From CAZGMN01 sp964526905 (GTDB lineage Bacteria > Acidobacteriota > Aminicenantia > Aminicenantales > Aminicenantaceae), in assembly GCA_964526905.1 (NCBI GenBank), contig CAZGMN010000042.1:1-16892 (forward strand): a DNA stretch of 16,892 bases. The letters are read 5' to 3'. The notes beneath the pieces were generated by a model, which was given only the letters and a program-made list of their open reading frames with translations, had not been told where the DNA came from and did not search any database. This document shows positions 14,026 through 16,892 of this stretch, one piece after another. Made by a program: the position numbers and the translations under genes. Numbering within the stretch: position 1 is the first letter of the stretch; every line of letters starts with the position of its first letter.

Positions 14026-14478
14026 TCAATCCCACTTCATGACATGCTTTTCATACATCTCTTCCAGTTTCAGTTTATGCGATTTTTCCTGCTGGAACAA
14101 AAATTCGAAAAGCGTCTTGAGGTCTGGCGTCTTGGCCTTTTTCTTCAGGTCTGCGTAGAGTTTTGCAGCCTTCTGCTCCTTTTTCGCAGCCAGAATCAGG
14201 ACGTCCTGAAAGTTCATCTCAGCGCTCGGCTTCTCTTCGACGAGATAATCGCTTATTTTTAAATCAGTGACTTCCTTTATCTCCAGAGCTCCAATCTTCT
14301 TTGCTGTTAGGCTCTGCAGAAGCTTCTTATGATTCTTCTCCTCTCCCTGAAGCTCAATCAACAGTTTTTTGAGGCCTGGACTTTTTGCCTTTCGGGCATA
14401 GTTTCCGTAGGTCTGAATAGCCTCTTCCTCTCTCTTGATAGCGAAATCGATGATTTTTTTAAAAGTTTGTGCCGCCAT
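14026..14478 (-). CDS. Rubrerythrin-like ferritin-family diiron protein
   Basis: The 150-residue predicted four-helix bundle has the duplicated diiron ligand pattern: KREEEAIQTY with E47-KN-H50, and KKEQKAAKLY with E131-KS-H134. There is no rubredoxin domain. The likely role is peroxide reduction using electrons from the rubredoxin encoded 67 nt downstream. I choose the start at 14478 (MAAQTF) because AAAGGAG lies just upstream; the earlier ATG at 14493 would put that site inside the coding region. It is the first gene of an operon whose promoter overlaps the divergent gdh promoter. It shares its architecture, but little obvious sequence, with the protein at 5316-5825. Confidence 0.88.
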   Translation of the reverse strand: MAAQTFKKIIDFAIKREEEAIQTYGNYARKAKSPGLKKLLIELQGEEKNHKKLLQSLTAKKIGALEIKEVTDLKISDYLVEEKPSAEMNFQDVLILAAKKEQKAAKLYADLKKKAKTPDLKTLFEFLFQQEKSHKLKLEEMYEKHVMKWD

Positions 14479-14568
14479 ATTTTCTCCTTTCATCTAAAAT
14501 TTTTCTATTCTTTGAGGCTGCTCCGATTTTTGCTCTCTTAGGTCACGCCGGCATTTAAAGGCTGAGAA

Positions 14569-14598
14569 TTGCAGTTATGGATGAATTGTCATTATAAT
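14569..14598 (+). promoter_or_regulatory. Candidate promoter of gdhA, overlapping the divergent promoter
   Basis: A consensus TATAAT (14593-14598) has a weak TTGCAG (14569-14574) 18 nt upstream. Transcription would begin near 14605, about 48 nt before the gdhA ATG. Confidence 0.4.
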
Positions 14599-14620
14599 AA
14601 ATATTCAACCAGGATGTAAA
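14591..14620 (-). promoter_or_regulatory. Promoter of the rubrerythrin-rubredoxin-reductase-porin operon
   Basis: On the minus strand TTTACA (14615-14620, five of six consensus bases) and TATAAT (14591-14596) are separated by 18 nt. The predicted leader to the ATG at 14478 is about 105 nt. The -10 is shared with the divergent plus-strand promoter through the palindromic ATTATAAT. Confidence 0.5.
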
Positions 14621-14652
14621 ATATCAAATTCAAATTGACGGAGGAGGGAGAA

Positions 14653-15897
14653 ATGATCGAAGATTCGTTAGCCCGAAAGGCTCAAAAACAACTCTACCGG
14701 GCCGCTAAAGAAATCGACCTTGACCCAAACCTGCTCAAAATTCTGGAAAAGCCGATGAGGGTCTTAAAGATTTCTATCCCGATAAAAATGGACAACGGAA
14801 GGGTCAAAGTCTTTACAGGCTTTCGTTGCCAGTACAACAATGCCAAAGGGCCGACCAAAGGAGGAGTCCGTTATCATCCCGGTGTCTCAGAGGATGAGGT
14901 GGTGGCACTTGCTGCCTGGATGACCTGGAAATGCTCCCTTCTCGACTTGCCTTATGGAGGTGCCAAGGGAGGAATCATCTGCGATCCGACAAAAATGACT
15001 CAAGGAGAACTCGAAAGATTAACCCGACGTTACACAACTGAAATCATGCCCATCCTGGGTCCCCATATCGACATCCCGGCTCCTGATGTCTATACCACCT
15101 CGAAAACAATGGCCTGGATCATGGATACTTTCTCGATGATGAAAGGATATACTGAGCCAAGCATCGTCACCGGAAAGCCCGAAATCCTTGGAGGCTCAAA
15201 GGGCAGAAAGGAAGCGACAGGAAAAGGAATCTCGATTATCGTCAGAGAATTCTTCAAAGCGAAAAAGAAAAGCCTCAAGGGTGCCAGGATAGCCATCCAG
15301 GGATTCGGGAATGTCGGCAGCCATGCTGCTCTTTTTCTTTCCCGAATGGGAGCAAAGATTGTTGCTGTCTCAGATATCTCCGGCGCCCTTTCCAAGCCAA
15401 GCGGCTTCGATATTCCGGGAATGATGGATTACGTCGAAAAACATGCTGACCTGACCAAGTATCCTGGAACGCAAATCGATAAGGACGAGCTTCTCTTCCA
15501 GGATGTCGATGTCATGATCCCTGCCGCACTTGAAGACCAGATTCATCAAAAAAATGCCCACAAGATTAAGGCCAAGGTTATCGTTGAAGGAGCCAACGGC
15601 CCGACCACACCCGAAGCCGACGAAATCCTGGATAAACGTGGAATCCCTGTCATTCCAGATATCCTGGCCAATGCCGGTGGAGTTGTTGTCAGCCATTTGG
15701 AGTGGGTTCAAGCTTTGAGCGGACTTTCATGGGAGGAAGACCAGGTTAACTCCGAGTTGGAAAGAAAAATGGTCAAAGCCCTCAAAGAAGTCTGGGCCAA
15801 GGCTTCACAAAGAAATGTCTCCCTCCGCTGTGCCGCTTATCTTGTGGCTATCGAAAGAATCTCCGAAGTCTATCGCTATCGAGGGATTTTCCCCTGA
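14653..15897 (+). CDS. gdhA: Glutamate dehydrogenase (Glu/Leu/Phe/Val dehydrogenase family)
   Basis: This enzyme interconverts glutamate and 2-oxoglutarate plus ammonia with NAD(P). The 414-residue product is of the hexameric archaeal/Gram-positive type. The glutamate pocket motif PTKGGVRYHP (K69) is present, as are the catalytic K105 in YGGAKGGI and D145 in IPAPDVYT. GSKGRKEATGKG precedes the Rossmann motif IQGFGNVG (217-222). D241 follows the second strand and would favour NAD, although cofactor choice is uncertain. The start at 14653 follows GGAGGAGGGA; a TTG at 14635 in the same frame lies over that site and is rejected. It is the only major plus-strand gene here, and its 3' end faces mutM with a 17-nt gap. 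Confidence 0.95.
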   Translation: MIEDSLARKAQKQLYRAAKEIDLDPNLLKILEKPMRVLKISIPIKMDNGRVKVFTGFRCQYNNAKGPTKGGVRYHPGVSEDEVVALAAWMTWKCSLLDLPYGGAKGGIICDPTKMTQGELERLTRRYTTEIMPILGPHIDIPAPDVYTTSKTMAWIMDTFSMMKGYTEPSIVTGKPEILGGSKGRKEATGKGISIIVREFFKAKKKSLKGARIAIQGFGNVGSHAALFLSRMGAKIVAVSDISGALSKPSGFDIPGMMDYVEKHADLTKYPGTQIDKDELLFQDVDVMIPAALEDQIHQKNAHKIKAKVIVEGANGPTTPEADEILDKRGIPVIPDILANAGGVVVSHLEWVQALSGLSWEEDQVNSELERKMVKALKEVWAKASQRNVSLRCAAYLVAIERISEVYRYRGIFP

Positions 15898-15914
15898 TAA
15901 AGAAAGTATGAATT

Positions 15915-16742
15915 TTAACAGCGAATCCTCTGGCAGCGGGGACAGAAAAAGCTGCTTCGTCCTCCCAAGCGAAGGCGCTCGATAGAAGCGCCGCAAAGGA
16001 AGCAGGAACACGATTCCCTGCCATAGACTTGATGGCGATTCTGATAGTTGCCTTTCTGACCCTCTGCGTCCATAAAATCTCGGATTGATGAGCCTCTATA
16101 ACGGATGGCCCTTTTCAGCACACTCCTCATCGCTTTCCACAATAGCTTCAAGTCGCTGTCTCCAAGACAGGCAGCAGAAGTCAAAGGATGCACCTTGGCC
16201 TTGAAGAGAATCTCATCTGAGTAGATATTCCCAATTCCTGCTAGAAAACTCTGATTGAGAAGCAAGCTCTTCAAGCGGGCTGTCCGGCCTTGAAAAAGCT
16301 TGCGGAAGGCCGGGAAATCAACCTCCAGCGGCTCAGGTCCGAGCTCTTTCAATTCATCACTGGAGTCAATATCTGAAGTTCGGCCGCAGAAGATAAAGCC
16401 GAATTTACGCACATCCCTGAAACACAGCTCCTTGCTTTGGCCCTTAAAGAAGAGAACAAAATGAACATGCTTATCCAAGGGCTGGCCTTTAGAATAAAAA
16501 ATCAACTGTCCTGTCATTTTCAGGTGAAAAACAAGGCTGAGGCCCCCCTCGCAGTCGATAAGGACCATTTTCCCTCGGCGATGAAGGCTAACAATTTTCT
16601 TCCCTGTCAGTCGGTGAAGAAGAGAGAGAGTCTTATTCCTTATGATTCTTCGATAAAGAATCTTGAATCCACTGATTTCAAGGCCCTTCAGTTTCGGAGA
16701 AAGGCTCCTGATCAACGTCTCAACTTCCGGAAGTTCAGGCAT
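15915..16742 (-). CDS. mutM: Formamidopyrimidine-DNA glycosylase (MutM/Fpg)
   Basis: This repair enzyme excises 8-oxoguanine and formamidopyrimidines and nicks the abasic site. The start is placed at 16742 because the mature N terminus must be MPELPEVET, with proline 2 as the nucleophile and the following glutamate catalytic; the in-frame ATG three codons upstream would bury it. The conserved lysine lies in HRRGKMVL (K58). The C-terminal zinc finger is complete (CFLC, 16 residues, CPRC) with the arginine of LGGRSSFF. The length (275) is normal. The ribosome binding site is weak. Together with nth it gives the window two oxidative-damage glycosylases. Confidence 0.95.
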   Translation of the reverse strand: MPELPEVETLIRSLSPKLKGLEISGFKILYRRIIRNKTLSLLHRLTGKKIVSLHRRGKMVLIDCEGGLSLVFHLKMTGQLIFYSKGQPLDKHVHFVLFFKGQSKELCFRDVRKFGFIFCGRTSDIDSSDELKELGPEPLEVDFPAFRKLFQGRTARLKSLLLNQSFLAGIGNIYSDEILFKAKVHPLTSAACLGDSDLKLLWKAMRSVLKRAIRYRGSSIRDFMDAEGQKGNYQNRHQVYGRESCSCFLCGASIERLRLGGRSSFFCPRCQRIRC

Positions 16743-16892
16743 TCTTTTCATTCTACTTTATATCTATCCAGATAAACAATCAAAGGAAGCATTTTTGAAT
16801 TCATGACGATCAATAGCTATGAAAATAGAGGTTATGGGAAATAGCCGTAGCGACAATTGCTTCTATCACCAAATAGAGATGCTTTCAAGAAG
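16743..16892. other. Region upstream of mutM, with possible promoter
   Basis: On the minus strand TTGATT (16778-16783) and TATAAA (16757-16762) lie 15 nt apart, a short but possible promoter. Transcription would start almost at the mutM start region, giving a very short leader. On the plus strand an ATG at 16834 opens a frame (MGNSRSDNCFYHQIEMLSR) that runs off the window. It has a weak AGAGG too close to the ATG and cannot be judged. Confidence 0.25.

Noticed and set aside
14635..14652. TTG start for gdhA six codons upstream of the ATG
   Set aside because: Those codons are the GGAGGAGGGA ribosome binding site itself, so the ATG at 14653 is the better start.
1..16892. CRISPR arrays, tRNA or rRNA genes, insertion sequences, phage genes
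   Set aside because: On reading both strands I found no regularly spaced repeats, tRNA-like cloverleaf, rRNA core segments, transposase motifs or terminal inverted repeats.

Overview
The window is 16.9 kb of bacterial chromosome holding about 19 genes, almost all on the minus strand. The gene set suggests an anaerobic, probably diderm bacterium. It has an adenosylcobalamin-dependent (class II) ribonucleotide reductase, a signal-peptide-bearing beta-barrel outer membrane protein, two ferritin-like diiron proteins of rubrerythrin type, a rubredoxin, a desulforedoxin-like protein, an NAD(P)H:rubredoxin-type flavoprotein, oxygen-sensitive NadA, and a catabolic-type glutamate dehydrogenase. I cannot fix the phylum from sequence alone; an uncultured sediment or subsurface lineage would fit. 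A 10-N run at 12327-12336 shows that this is draft, scaffolded sequence, so single-base indels should be read with caution.

Layout. (1) 117-5091, minus strand: a tight run in the order M50/CBS membrane protease, nrdJ, nth, amrS, with only 11-12 nt between genes. (2) 5316-9127, minus strand: an iron-sulfur/sulfur-transfer operon in the order nfu, nifS-like, nifU with zinc ribbon, tusA, nadA, ferritin-like protein. It has several ATGA overlaps and a probable promoter just upstream of nfu. (3) 9128-10067: an AT-rich region that hides a frame-disrupted desulforedoxin-like gene (9668-9860) with a clear promoter and ribosome binding site, plus a possible 29-residue ORF. (4) 10068-11396: purA, with its own probable promoter. 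(5) 11569-14478, minus strand: an oxidative-stress/electron-transfer operon in the order rubrerythrin-like, rubredoxin, flavoprotein reductase, outer membrane porin (split by the N gap). (6) 14653-15897, plus strand: glutamate dehydrogenase, driven from a region whose -10 element overlaps that of the divergent rubrerythrin operon. (7) 15915-16742, minus strand: mutM, convergent with gdhA.

Most notable. The NifS-like protein has lost the PLP-binding lysine (Gln202 in its place), the conserved His before it, the PLP-contacting Gln, and the substrate-carboxylate Arg. It keeps the persulfide cysteine loop. It is translationally coupled to an IscU/NifU scaffold that carries an extra C-terminal double zinc ribbon, which is in turn coupled to TusA, with NadA (a [4Fe-4S] client) downstream. 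This looks like a cysteine-desulfurase-independent sulfur relay, related to the lysine-less IscS described in Archaeoglobus fulgidus, packaged with a putative TusA sulfur donor. The second notable item is the desulforedoxin-like gene, whose lysine-rich head and iron-binding domain are joined only if one A is removed from an A9 run.
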